Shown here: in pieces, positions 1 to 7,745 of the stretch
How positions within the stretch are numbered: position 1 is the stretch's first letter
How the letters are laid out: every line of letters starts with the position of its first letter
DNA from: Thermodesulfobacteriales bacterium
GTDB taxonomy: Bacteria > Desulfobacterota_D > UBA1144 > Nemesobacterales > UBA2774
Reading direction: 5' to 3'
Assembly (NCBI GenBank): GCA_004525335.1
Contig: SPCL01000008.1
Location: 1 to 25,708, forward strand
Length of the DNA stretch: 25,708 nt
The notes under the pieces: generated by a model
What the model was told of the DNA's origin: nothing
The model's input: the letters and a program-made list of their open reading frames with translations, nothing else
The model's database searches: none
Program-made: the position numbers and the translations under genes

Positions 1-226
1 CTAAATCTTAGTCAGTAACCGCCATCTTCTTGCCTATTTCGCGTATTATTATGCCCCGATTTTAAATGCGATAGATAATCCCGTATTTAGAGATGCTTAA
101 ATATTAAGACCAATGCCCGCTCAACGATAAAATTAGTTCTGGATTGATTTGTTTTTACTTTAGCTCTAATATTAGGCGATATAAATTTGTGATAAAAAGG
201 CATTTTCTGAAGTAACCAATAAACAG

Positions 227-643
227 ATGAGCGCTCAGGTTTTTGAAGGAGAGGTGATAGTAGACGCTCCGCCTGCAAAAGTATGGGCAGTGCTGACCAA
301 CCTTGAGCAGTTCGCGGGATTTATGGGTTTTGAGTGGCAGTCTGGGAATAAAACCGTCTCTAAAGTAGGAGATACGGCTCGTATGAAAGTCTGGTCTGAC
401 AACGCAACCTATTTTCTAACCTATGCGGAGCCAAATAAAGAACTAAGACTCGCTCTTGAGCCTGATAACGCTTCATATCTCTGCCAAAAAAGGTGGATAC
501 TCACACCAGAAGGTGATAAAACTAAGGTTCAGTTAATTGATATATACACCGAATCAAGCCCGCAAAGTGAAGAGAGCATCAATTCCCAGATAGAAGGCTG
601 GAACGGGCACCTGGCTAAATTGAAAGCGATGGCCGAGAGTTAA
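227..643 (+). CDS. SRPBCC / CoxG-like lipid-binding fold protein
   Basis: A 138-residue protein that reads like the SRPBCC (START/Bet v1, polyketide-cyclase) superfamily. It has an N-terminal strand followed by a P-P-x-x-V-W-x-V-L-T-N-L-E-Q-F helix (residues about 14-30), the classic 'PAKVWAVL' entry into this fold, then alternating strands and a long C-terminal helix ending in W-N-G-H-L-x-K-L-K. Members bind hydrophobic ligands or act as small hydrolases/cyclases; the ligand here cannot be read from sequence. No signal peptide, so probably cytosolic. The ATG at 227 has no clear Shine-Dalgarno in front. The next gene starts 47 nt downstream on the same strand with its own ribosome site, so the two may be co-transcribed. 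Fold assignment is fairly sure; function is unknown. Confidence 0.8.
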   Translation: MSAQVFEGEVIVDAPPAKVWAVLTNLEQFAGFMGFEWQSGNKTVSKVGDTARMKVWSDNATYFLTYAEPNKELRLALEPDNASYLCQKRWILTPEGDKTKVQLIDIYTESSPQSEESINSQIEGWNGHLAKLKAMAES

Positions 644-690
644 TCTCAACAAGGTTAGAATGAACCACCTTTAACTGGAAGGATAATATT

Positions 691-1002
691 ATGATAATAG
701 CAAGATGGCAGTTTCAGGCAAAGTTAGGACAAAAGGGTGAGGCGATCAAGTCAATAACAAAATGGTATGACGAGATAGGATCACAGATAGGATGGTCCCT
801 AAATAAGGTCCGTATAGTAACTGGCTCAGTTGGGGCTTCTGAGGCACTTGTTGAATGTGAGATTCAGATTAAAGACATGAAAGAGCTGGACGCTTCCTGG
901 GCAAAGCTGGCTACAATCAAAAAGCTTAAAACATGGGCAAAACAGTTTGGAAAATATATAATTTCAGGCTCCACGAAATGGGATTTTTATAGGGCAGTTT
1001 AG
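691..1002 (+). CDS. Small conserved protein, probable ferredoxin-like (dimeric alpha-beta barrel) fold
   Basis: A 103-residue soluble protein preceded by a good ribosome site (GGAAGGA at 677-683, 7 nt before the ATG). It opens with a strand (I-I-A-R-W-Q-F) followed by an amphipathic helix (G-E-A-I-K-S-I-x-K-W-Y), then two strands (V-R-I-V-T-G-S-V and A-L-V-E-C-E-I-Q-I) and a second helix rich in Trp and Lys. This strand-helix-strand-strand-helix order resembles NIPSNAP/dimeric alpha-beta barrel proteins that bind small molecules, but no catalytic residue can be named. It lies directly behind the SRPBCC gene, which also suggests a ligand-binding role. It is real by ribosome site and composition; the family call is only a resemblance. 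Confidence 0.75.
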   Translation: MIIARWQFQAKLGQKGEAIKSITKWYDEIGSQIGWSLNKVRIVTGSVGASEALVECEIQIKDMKELDASWAKLATIKKLKTWAKQFGKYIISGSTKWDFYRAV

Positions 1003-1254
1003 GATTTCCTAATTACCTTAGTCGAACCTGTAGAGAGAAGGTTTAAGCTTTTGGTGGCATAATTCCTATACTTACCGCTTCTTCTAAAAGCTGCAAATCC
1101 ATATTCTGATGTAAATAACTCGATAGTTCTCATTTCGCAGATGCTGCTATATAGAATCTATTAAAGATAGACTTCCTAGATTTCCTATTATTTTTGTATT
1201 AAAGTAATTTGTAGAAAGTAAAACGATAAAAATTTTATCTTGGAGGATGGTCTT

Positions 1255-1785
1255 ATGTCTAAATATATTCAATTAAGTATAGTAGTCTCCTTTTTATTTC
1301 TTGTCAGTGCTTGCTATCAGAAGGCTCCTGTTCTTGATAAACAAAGCCCGCAGGTGTCTGTTATGGTAAGTGATTCTAGATACAACAGTAATAACGCATA
1401 TTCTTATATGCTTTATGAATCAAATGGACCCAGAAAGGAAGCTGGTTTTGTTACAAAAGAAGCTTCTGCAAACATTCGTGCTCATGCTGCGGATGTAGGC
1501 GGTGTTAAAAGCATTGTAATCAGAGCTGAGAATGGAACATTAACGCCTGCACCTTATGTGGGAGTTAGATCAATTGAAACTAGTGTTGATGGAAATGCTA
1601 GCATAGTAACTATTAACGGAGATCCGGTTCATGCTAAAACTCCACTGGAACATATGGTTACTGTAACACCAAATGGTAGCAATGAAGTCCTAGTCAGCGT
1701 ATCAGTTCAGGATCTTGGGGGCTTCTCAGGGCGTAGCAATACAACCGCTACACCAGAAATTAAAGTAGTCTTTAGCAGCCAGTAA
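1255..1785 (+). CDS. Putative lipoprotein
   Basis: A 176-residue exported protein. The start is placed at ATG 1255 because GGAGG at 1242-1246 lies 8 nt upstream; a TTG at 1240 in the same frame overlaps that ribosome site and is unlikely to be used. Residues 1-20 form a lipoprotein signal peptide with hydrophobic core V-V-S-F-L-F-L and lipobox L-V-S-A-C, so the mature protein should be lipidated at that Cys. The rest is beta-rich (repeated V-x-V-x patterns, 'VTVTPNGSNEVLVSVSVQD'-like strands near the C terminus), suggesting an Ig-like or beta-sandwich domain outside the cytoplasm. No family is recognised. It is followed by a separate promoter for the phosphate transporter gene. Confidence 0.8.
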   Translation: MSKYIQLSIVVSFLFLVSACYQKAPVLDKQSPQVSVMVSDSRYNSNNAYSYMLYESNGPRKEAGFVTKEASANIRAHAADVGGVKSIVIRAENGTLTPAPYVGVRSIETSVDGNASIVTINGDPVHAKTPLEHMVTVTPNGSNEVLVSVSVQDLGGFSGRSNTTATPEIKVVFSSQ

Positions 1786-1823
1786 TAACTACTTGGTCTT
1801 TATTAAGGGATTATTCGAGATTC

Positions 1824-1832
1824 TGATATAAT
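1824..1832 (+). promoter_or_regulatory. Extended -10 promoter for the Na/Pi cotransporter gene
   Basis: TG-A-TATAAT (TG at 1824-1825, TATAAT at 1827-1832) is a perfect extended -10 element. A -35 box is weak, as is usual with extended -10 promoters. It would give a leader of about 38 nt with AGGA at 1864-1867 placed 9 nt before the ATG at 1877. Seen directly; use is inferred. Confidence 0.5.
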
Positions 1833-1876
1833 ATAGATAGATTTGTCTTAAATAGATCGGCATAGGAATATCTAGC

Positions 1877-3496
1877 ATGTCAGAAGTCTTGATCATTGTT
1901 CAGGTACTGGGCGGGATCGGTCTTTTCCTCTTGGGCATGATAATAATGACTGAGGGTCTCCGGGAGCTTGCGGGAAATACCATGCGCTCGGCTTTGATGC
2001 GTTTTACAAAGAGCCCGGTTACAGGAGCTCTAACCGGCGCCGCGAGTACCGCCATCCTTCAGTCCTCAAGCCTCACCACAGTTGCGGCAGTTGGTTTCGT
2101 AGGCGCTGAGCTTATAACTTTCCCCGCCGCTCTTGGAATAATATTCGGCGCAAACATTGGGACTACTTTTAAAGGCTGGATAATCGCCATACTGGGTTTT
2201 AATTTAAGTCTCGGGAATCTTTTTTTGCCTCTCGTATTTTTGGGAGCGGTACTCCGTCTTTTTAGCAAAGGACGTCTGTCTACGATAGGCTACACGATTG
2301 CGGGTTTCGGACTTATTTTTGTGGGTATTACGTTCATGCAGCAGTCAATGGTCGGAATGAACGATTTTATATCGTTTGAGAACCTGCCTGCGGATACTCT
2401 TTCCGGCCGATTGCTACTCGTGGGAATAGGTGTGGTTTTCACAGCTATTGCACAGTCTTCAAGCGCAGGAGTAGTAGCCGCTTTAACCGCTTTATATGCA
2501 GGATTAATTAATTTCAACCAGGCGGCCGCTCTTGTAATAGGAATGGACGTAGGCACAACCATGACGGCTGCCCTGGCAACAGTCGGAGGCTCTGTCGGCG
2601 CCAAAAGGACCGGGTTCTCCCACGTTATATATAATCTGCTTACGGCAATGGGGGCGCTTGTTATACTAACCCCATATACCCGGATTTGGGAATATCTTTC
2701 TCCCGGAGCGCTTGTTGAGAACGCCGAAATTGCGCTTGTCGGGTTTCATACTTCCTTTAACACTCTTTGGGTTATCATTATTCTTCCTTTTACTAAACAA
2801 TTTGCCCACTTTATGGAATGGCTGATCCCGGAAAAACCATCTCCATATATAGAGAAACTGGACGATGCTCTCCTTGAAGATACGGATCTTGCGCTGAACG
2901 CGGTACAGTCGGTTATTAAGAATGAATCAATCGCTCTTTTTCGTCACATAAACGCCATACTCGGCGATACCGAGACCGGTAAAAGGGTTGATCTTGATGA
3001 GCTTCAATCCGCATTGAACAAAACGCATGCGTTCGTAGATCGTATACAGATTAAACCTGAAGAGGGCGTTAAGTGGGAGAGGTTCGTGAACATTGTTCAT
3101 ATGCTGGATCACTTACAGAGGCTTCATGAGAGGTGTGAGGAAGACGAGGACCGCGCTGTGACCGCGAGGGATACGGCAGAGCTTTCAGAGGAATGCAGCT
3201 TGCTTACTCGTACTATAAAAGAAATAATTCAGGATATTGAGGACAATAACTGGCATCACGCATATGAGATCGCCGACGAGGCAGCCAAGACTATACACAA
3301 AAAAGTTAGACCATACCGGGCGGAAGTAATGTCGAGGGTCGCAAGCGGAGAGCTTAGTGTCAGCCGGGGCACAAGCAACCTGGAGGCGATACGCTGGCTC
3401 AGGCGCGTTAGCCGTCACGTAACGAGAATTACTCAGCACACAGAGGCATCGTTACTTGCAGTAGCAAAAAGTGAAGAAGAACAAATACAATTATAA
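1877..3496 (+). CDS. Na+/phosphate cotransporter family protein (NptA-like) with PhoU-like tail
   Basis: A 539-residue inner-membrane transporter of the Na/Pi cotransporter (SLC34/NptA, PF02690) family, predicted to move phosphate or a similar anion with Na+. Two inverted repeats each carry the family's Q-S-S-S signature: residues 62-65 (A-I-L-Q-S-S-S-L-T-T) and 192-195 (A-I-A-Q-S-S-S-A-G-V-V). About eight to nine hydrophobic segments fill residues 1-310. G-A-N-I-G-T-T (about 90-96) and G-M-D-V-G-T-T in the second half are the paired loops after each repeat. Residues about 330-530 are charged and helical with heptad-like patterns, matching the PhoU-like regulatory domain often fused in bacterial members. 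It has its own promoter (extended -10 at 1824-1832). The length is normal for the fused form and no defects are visible. Confidence 0.95.
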   Translation: MSEVLIIVQVLGGIGLFLLGMIIMTEGLRELAGNTMRSALMRFTKSPVTGALTGAASTAILQSSSLTTVAAVGFVGAELITFPAALGIIFGANIGTTFKGWIIAILGFNLSLGNLFLPLVFLGAVLRLFSKGRLSTIGYTIAGFGLIFVGITFMQQSMVGMNDFISFENLPADTLSGRLLLVGIGVVFTAIAQSSSAGVVAALTALYAGLINFNQAAALVIGMDVGTTMTAALATVGGSVGAKRTGFSHVIYNLLTAMGALVILTPYTRIWEYLSPGALVENAEIALVGFHTSFNTLWVIIILPFTKQFAHFMEWLIPEKPSPYIEKLDDALLEDTDLALNAVQSVIKNESIALFRHINAILGDTETGKRVDLDELQSALNKTHAFVDRIQIKPEEGVKWERFVNIVHMLDHLQRLHERCEEDEDRAVTARDTAELSEECSLLTRTIKEIIQDIEDNNWHHAYEIADEAAKTIHKKVRPYRAEVMSRVASGELSVSRGTSNLEAIRWLRRVSRHVTRITQHTEASLLAVAKSEEEQIQL

Positions 3497-3538
3497 ATTT
3501 AGGCAGACTTTCCAGTGCTAATCAAAAGGAGGGAAGTT

Positions 3539-3994
3539 ATGAAGAAAACTATATTTAGTCTGGTATTAATTCTAGTTTTTTCAGTAATGGGATATGCTGT
3601 TGAGAGTACGGGTCCAGATTATCTATTCGTTATAAACTTTGATAACGGCACATATGCGGACGGAAAATTGACACTAAACGGCAATGGGCAAAGTAATGTG
3701 ATCTATTTTTCTGACAAGCCACAGCTAGAGTCAGGACATATGGGTATTAAAAAGTTTGTAACTATCTGGGGAGAAGGGGAGCAGAATTTTAACTCCATCC
3801 CGCCTAATTCAACACTGTCCATAATTAAAGACGAAGTCGAGAACAACAGCGTCTTTATATTGTCCAATCCAAAGGTCTCTAAAAACTCAATAATATTTGA
3901 CGCAGAGCTTGTTAAGGGCAAACCCGGTGCAAAGTTCGAAGCAGGCGGCTTGTTTTTAGATACCAAGCTTGGAAAGGCAAAGACTAGATTTTGA
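3539..3994 (+). CDS. Hypothetical exported protein
   Basis: A 151-residue protein. The start is set at ATG 3539 because AGGAGGG at 3527-3533 lies 5 nt upstream; a GTG at 3515 in frame would put that site inside the coding region. Residues 1-20 are a classic signal peptide (M-K-K-T-I-F-S-L-V-L-I-L-V-F then G-Y-A-V), so it is probably periplasmic. The mature part has a beta-rich pattern (Y-L-F-V-I-N-F-D-N-G-T, repeated S-x-I-I-x-D) but matches no family I recognise. It starts 42 nt after the phosphate transporter gene, so it may share its transcript. Confidence 0.75.
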   Translation: MKKTIFSLVLILVFSVMGYAVESTGPDYLFVINFDNGTYADGKLTLNGNGQSNVIYFSDKPQLESGHMGIKKFVTIWGEGEQNFNSIPPNSTLSIIKDEVENNSVFILSNPKVSKNSIIFDAELVKGKPGAKFEAGGLFLDTKLGKAKTRF

Positions 3995-3999
3995 AATGA

Positions 4000-4036
4000 T
4001 CTCGGATCGTAGTCCGGGACATGGTTCAGAATGACC
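4000..4036. repeat. REP-like short palindromic repeat remnant
   Basis: A short GC-rich patch between convergent genes. CGGA and TCCG flank a 6-nt loop (about 4003-4016), followed by GGT-N8-ACC at 4023-4036. The wording 'ATCGTAGTCCGGGA...CAGAATGACC' resembles dispersed intergenic palindromes common in many proteobacterial genomes. A second, related-looking patch lies at 5141-5165. Whether it is multicopy needs the rest of the genome. Confidence 0.35.
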
Positions 4037-4080
4037 TGAATTCAACTTTGAACTGCAACTTTAACTTTACAATATTTCTG

Positions 4081-4794
4081 TCATAATTTTTCTGAGCGAT
4101 TCCACAGCCACACTGTGGTTGCAAGGGTTGGAATAAGCATGAACCATGTTCCAAATAGACCAATTGAAAATCCTGCAAATGGAGCGGGTAACAGAGCCCC
4201 CACAGCCATTGTTAGAACTAACACTCCAAAAGGTGACACGACGGCAAACCAGCGTGGATACAATGTTCGCCCACTTAAGATTCCAACAACATGCCAAATT
4301 GCACCTGTATAAAAAGCCAATTCTGCCGTCAAATCCCCCATGAAAAAATGATCGACTATTAGACGGTTGGCCGTTGCATAAAATGTATTATCAGTAGAGC
4401 CTACTAAGGCTTTTGCCTGCGCTAACACGCTCAGGAATGCAAACCCGGCATGCTGTATTCCTCCAATCATCAACAAAGCATAAGCAAGTATTACACATGG
4501 CACGGTGGCAAGCCAGAACCCGGCAGGTCTCATGCCAATTCACCAGTGGTAATATGACAGGGCGTAAATGGGGTAGAGCCAACCGGCTGTTTGTGCCATC
4601 ATTATCATCCAATGAGGGCGGTTGCCCGCAGTACTAAGCACATCCCATGCTGCAGGAGAAAGGTATTCAAGACCGCTGAGTGTAGGAGAATAAGCATAAA
4701 TATAGTCACACACACCGTTCCAGAGTAACAGGATAGAAACAACAACGCCTATAAGCCGGAGACGATTTCTGAGAAGATTACTTTGCCCCATCAT
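4081..4794 (-). pseudogene. Multi-pass membrane protein gene split by a single in-frame TGA
   Basis: The frame runs from ATG 4794 to a stop at 4081 and is interrupted once, by TGA at 4542-4540. Upstream are 84 residues ending in Y-Y-H-W and downstream the frame resumes I-G-M-R-P-A-G-F-W-L-A. Replacing the TGA with Trp (TGG) would give a smooth 237-residue protein with H-W-W-I-G-M-R-P-A-G. Hydrophobic segments lie near residues 14-30, 60-80, 90-115, 140-165, 175-195 and 205-230, so it is an integral membrane protein of about six helices; it recalls DUF6796-type proteins, but I am not sure of that name. There is no frameshift and both halves look conserved, so the stop is recent, read through, or a sequence error. 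No ribosome site is seen before ATG 4794. Confidence 0.7.
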
Positions 4795-4827
4795 TCATTT
4801 ATTGTTCCATATTTTTTTATCTATCAA

Positions 4828-5091
4828 GGTTAGTTGCTATATAAACGATATTTATCTTTTTGTGCTCTTATCTAAAAACCTCATTAGGTGTAGCATAACC
4901 CAAGCTTTTTCTAGGTCTATTATTAAGCTTGTGCATTATAACACGCAAATTCTCTTGCGATTTCTGTCTGAGAATGACCACTACGCCACAATCCGTAGAT
5001 TAGATACCTCTGATCACGTGTTAGCTGCTTGTAAGCCATCTGCAACCTCCATAAAGAAGAGCAGCATAGTAGCTAACCCTTCTGTTTGACA
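4828..5091 (-). mobile_element. Internally deleted IS30-family insertion sequence remnant
   Basis: On the minus strand a transposase start (ATG at 5039, GGAGG at 5046-5050) encodes M-A-Y-K-Q-L-T-R-D-Q-R-Y followed by S-G-H-S-Q-T-E-I-A-R-E-F, the N-terminal helix-turn-helix of IS30-type transposases. That frame stops at 4925. A different frame, running 4951 to the TAA at 4868, encodes L-N-N-R-P-R-K-S-L-G-Y-A-T-P-N-E-V-F, the C-terminal signature of the same family. The catalytic core between them (about 250 residues) is gone. Imperfect inverted repeats flank the relic: 4828-4840 and the complement of 5066-5078 match at 11 of 13 positions. It cannot make transposase but keeps its ends, so it could in principle have been moved in trans. 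Exact ends are uncertain. Confidence 0.8.
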
Positions 5092-5140
5092 CAAAAGTTG
5101 CAGTTATTATTTGAATCCGTTTGACTTAAAAGATAGATTC

Positions 5141-5165
5141 CTCCCTGCGGTCGAAATGACGGGAG
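5141..5165. repeat. REP-like palindrome, possible terminator of the methyltransferase gene
   Basis: CTCCC at 5141-5145 pairs with GGGAG at 5161-5165 around a 15-nt loop reading TGCGGTCGAAATGAC. The phrase 'CCTGCGGTCGAAATGACGGG' is typical of dispersed intergenic palindromes. It sits 22 nt past the stop of the minus-strand methyltransferase gene, where a hairpin could end transcription, but no clear T-tract follows. Confidence 0.35.
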
Positions 5166-5186
5166 TATAGTACAGGCATGCATAAT

Positions 5187-5978
5187 TTATAACTCTGGTT
5201 TCTTTGCTCTCGTAACAAAAGTTGTGGGTGAGAACTTGTTAAGCAGAGTATCATCACCTGCCCACCAGTCTTCATAGAGGTCTATAATAACAAAGCCCGC
5301 CTTAGTTTGACCACCGATAAGAGTTTCAAGACAGTGGCTCCATACTATGGGAACTTCATCATTAATAATTCGCTTGAGTTCTTTTTTGTCGAGGCTTTCT
5401 ATGTCGGAGTAGGGGAGCTTATGCTTAACTTCTAGTACTCCCGATTCCTGTGCCTCGGCATGATCAAATAGGAAAAATGACGGATTCATCATTCCTGCAA
5501 ATACCTCGCCGCCTGGTTTTAGTACTCTATAAAACTCGCTCCAGACTTTTTCAACATCCGGCACAAATACAGTGGACGCAGCATTAATAACGAGGTCAAA
5601 TGTGCTGTCCTCAAAATCAGACAGATCGGACATATCCGCTTTAATTGCTAATAGCTTAAGTCCATCACGGTTGGCAACAAGCAAGTCTTTATTTAATTGT
5701 TCCTCTGATATGTCTACACTAATCACATTTGCCCCGGCTGCAGCAACTATTGGCGCTTGCTGTCCTCCGCCGGAGCCGGCACACAACACCTCTTTGCCTA
5801 TGATCCCCTCAAGCCAGGATTTAGGAACAAATTTATTGGGAGTCAGTCTTAATTTGATATCACCGTTTTTGGCATCTTCGATTATTTCTTCAGACACCGG
5901 AGTGCACCAAGGGCTTTCTTCAAGGGACTCCTCGTCCCATGCCGTTGCGTTGTGTTTTATAATGTCGATTTTTGTCAT
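5187..5978 (-). CDS. Class I SAM-dependent methyltransferase
   Basis: A 263-residue soluble enzyme of the Methyltransf_11/UbiE-like type. Motif I is C-A-G-S-G-G-G-Q-Q-A-P (about residues 66-76), followed by A-A-G-A-N-V-I-S-V-D-I-S, whose acidic residue should bind the ribose of S-adenosylmethionine. D-M-S-D-L (motif II) and F-D-L-V-I-N (about 127-132, motif IV) follow, then the E-F-Y-R-V-L-K-P-G-G-E-V post-motif. The acceptor is unknown; the N-terminal I-K-H-N-A-x-A-W-D-E-E and W-x-x-P-V pattern is seen in methyltransferases with small-molecule or uncharacterised substrates. It is the only fully intact gene in the 4.0-7.7 kb minus-strand patch. Ribosome site before ATG 5978 is weak (GAGAA). 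Confidence 0.9.
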   Translation of the reverse strand: MTKIDIIKHNATAWDEESLEESPWCTPVSEEIIEDAKNGDIKLRLTPNKFVPKSWLEGIIGKEVLCAGSGGGQQAPIVAAAGANVISVDISEEQLNKDLLVANRDGLKLLAIKADMSDLSDFEDSTFDLVINAASTVFVPDVEKVWSEFYRVLKPGGEVFAGMMNPSFFLFDHAEAQESGVLEVKHKLPYSDIESLDKKELKRIINDEVPIVWSHCLETLIGGQTKAGFVIIDLYEDWWAGDDTLLNKFSPTTFVTRAKKPEL

Positions 5979-6128
5979 AGAAATTCTCGGAACACTTATT
6001 ATACAGAATATAATAAGAAAAAGGTGTGAGCTTCGCTAACTTGGTTTGATTGTCCATAGCAAACCGAGGAAAGAGCTTCCTGAATAGGTTTAAGGGCTTG
6101 CCATCTTATTCCTTCATCATTCATTTAT

Positions 6129-6824
6129 TTATTCTTTTAAATGATCCGTCGTATCATTTTTTAATGTATTTTTAGCTTTCTTTTTTTTTAATTTGTCCAA
6201 TCGTTTTTCTGTCTCTTCAATTAAAAGAGGTGCAAAATAGACGTATTCTAAAATAGCTCGAGTCAAGCCATCGAGAACAGGAAGAACATCACTACTTAGT
6301 TCTCCAAGATCAGCATGTGCCCCTATGTTTCGTAATTTTCTTAAACCAGACGAGACGTCAATCAACTTTTCAGGGATTTCCCCTCTTTTAGATAAGCTTT
6401 TGAGTCTTTTGTCTAAAGTATCCCCAGTAGCATTTCGATCATCACATACCAAATCGAGAACTCGACCTAATAAGACTGCGTATGCATTAGCATCAATGTT
6501 CCGGACTCTCTGCGCTGCTTGATAACCAGACTCAATTTTACTCGGCAAACCTCTGGGGCATTCTTCATCTTTAGGGTATAGGTTAGTGTACTCTATCTCA
6601 TTTACATCCATACGACCACTATGCCATCTATAAAAGCGGAGAGTGATACCTCTGCATGTTGGGCATTCAATAAGTTAATAAACTGAGCCAGCGTCCCAAA
6701 TCACAATAGTTTGTCGTGCGCTATACTCCTTTACAGTTGAATAATCAGCAACAACTTCCATCGGAGCCTGATTCTGACAATGTCCACATTTAATTGATGT
6801 CGTAAAATTTTTCTCTTTTGACAT
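6129..6824 (-). pseudogene. DUF4145 (HEPN-like) protein gene with an in-frame TAA at codon 50
   Basis: The natural start is ATG 6824. It encodes M-S-K-E-K-N-F then I-K-C-G-H-C, running to A-G-S-V-Y before TAA at 6677-6675; the same frame then continues L-I-E-C-P-T-C-R-G-I-T-L-R-F-Y. The two C-x2-C pairs form the zinc ribbon that begins DUF4145 proteins, so the stop splits the ribbon. Downstream residues include L-R-K-L-R-N-I-G-A-H-A (R165, H170 in the full frame), the R-x4-H motif of the HEPN superfamily to which DUF4145 belongs, and a Lys-rich tail. The stop could come from CAA or GAA by one change. An internal ATG at 6611 could give a 160-residue HEPN-only product. It lies 41 nt behind the DUF3800 gene, likely one operon. 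Confidence 0.85.
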
Positions 6825-6865
6825 AACTTTTTCTAATTAAATCATAATTAAAATTTACTTATGAT

Positions 6866-7699
6866 CTAATCTGGTTCCCTCGGACTATCATAGTATAAAC
6901 ATCCTTCTTCCGGTAGAGGATTTCCTGAATTGCCTCGTTTTAAAAATTCATCACCTAATAGCCAATAGTATAAATTTTTGTATCGCATGTCAGGATGTAT
7001 TTTAAACCCTACACCACCTATTCTACTAAATTCTTTTCTAAATAGGGGTTTTATAAATTTGAATATTTCTGGAGAAAACCTGTTTTCTCCGGCCAATCTT
7101 GCTATACTGCAACTAGTAATAACATCAGCTAGTTACAATAACCTAATATGTTGACTATCCGCTGTCATTACAGGGAGAGGAATGTGATCGAATTTGACGT
7201 AGTCTGTACCTTTTTCTAATGTTTCTAGACACTTTGAAACAAGTTCCTTTTCTTGTTTGTGCCCACCGCCTGGTTTATCAATAATAACTGCTCCATTTCT
7301 CTTAAATGAATTGAATAACTGGTTTGCTCTTTCAAGAAATATTGTGGTTACATCCTCATCGTGACTAGTTGATGAATCATCTGCAAACCTGCAATCATTG
7401 TCTGATGCTACAACTATTGCAGTTGTATTGTAGTTTAATGAGATTTCAAAAAGTTCATTATAAAATTTGACACGCATTTCTCCTTGAATATTGTCATGCA
7501 TGTGAGTATTTCTACTGGGAGACCACTTGAATTCTTCCCCATCTGGGAAACCATATCTACTACACAGTTCATTTATTTCATATTCAATGTCACCTATTTG
7601 TTCAGCTGATATATGAACTCCACCAAGTCCTATCAGAGGTTTCATGCCCTCTCTTGTTGGATTACTTTGTTCTGAGTCATCTGCAAAAATAAAGTTCAT
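6866..7699 (-). pseudogene. DUF3800 protein gene with an in-frame TAA
   Basis: Start ATG 7699 has GAGG at 7708-7711, 8 nt upstream. The first 188 residues begin M-N-F-I-F-A-D-D-S-E-Q, the acidic opening strand of DUF3800 (an RNase H-like fold family with conserved early aspartates), and include a middle D-K-P-G-G-G-H. They end Q-H-I-R-L-L before TAA at 7135-7133. The frame then continues L-A-D-V-I-T-S-C-S-I-A-R-L-A-G-E, which is the normal family sequence 'QLADV...', so the TAA stands where CAA (Gln) is expected, a single C-to-T change. The rest runs 89 codons to the stop at 6866. Full length would be about 277 residues, normal for the family. DUF3800 proteins are often found in mobile or defence-related contexts; the biochemical role is not established. 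Confidence 0.85.
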
Positions 7700-7745
7700 A
7701 TTTAAAACCTCATCTAAATTCTTTGTTCTAAATTATTATACAACA

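Noticed and set aside
1..226. Possible end of a minus-strand gene (I-I-I-R-E-I-G-K-K-M-A-V-T-D-stop)
   Set aside because: The frame is closed by a stop about 15 codons upstream and no gene-sized frame remains; treated as non-coding or a worn fragment.
999..1133. A 44-residue minus-strand frame (ATG 1133) that reads M-R-T-I-E-L-F-T-S-E-Y-G-F
   Set aside because: No ribosome site, it overlaps the end of the plus-strand gene at 691-1002, and no family is recognised. The 252-base stretch from 1003 to 1254 otherwise shows only AT-rich DNA.
4043..4065. ACTGCAACTTT near 4051 matches 11 bases outside the end of the IS30 relic (complement of about 5094-5105)
   Set aside because: The stretch is low-complexity (CAACTTT repeated) and the flanks do not agree, so a second IS end here is not supported.
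4802..5089. A 95-codon plus-strand frame across the IS30 relic
   Set aside because: The minus strand there encodes clear IS30 transposase pieces; the plus frame is a shadow with no family resemblance.
4081..7699. Genome-wide stop-codon recoding as the reason for the in-frame stops
   Set aside because: Two different stop codons are involved (TGA and TAA) and both are used as ordinary terminators by intact genes in this window.
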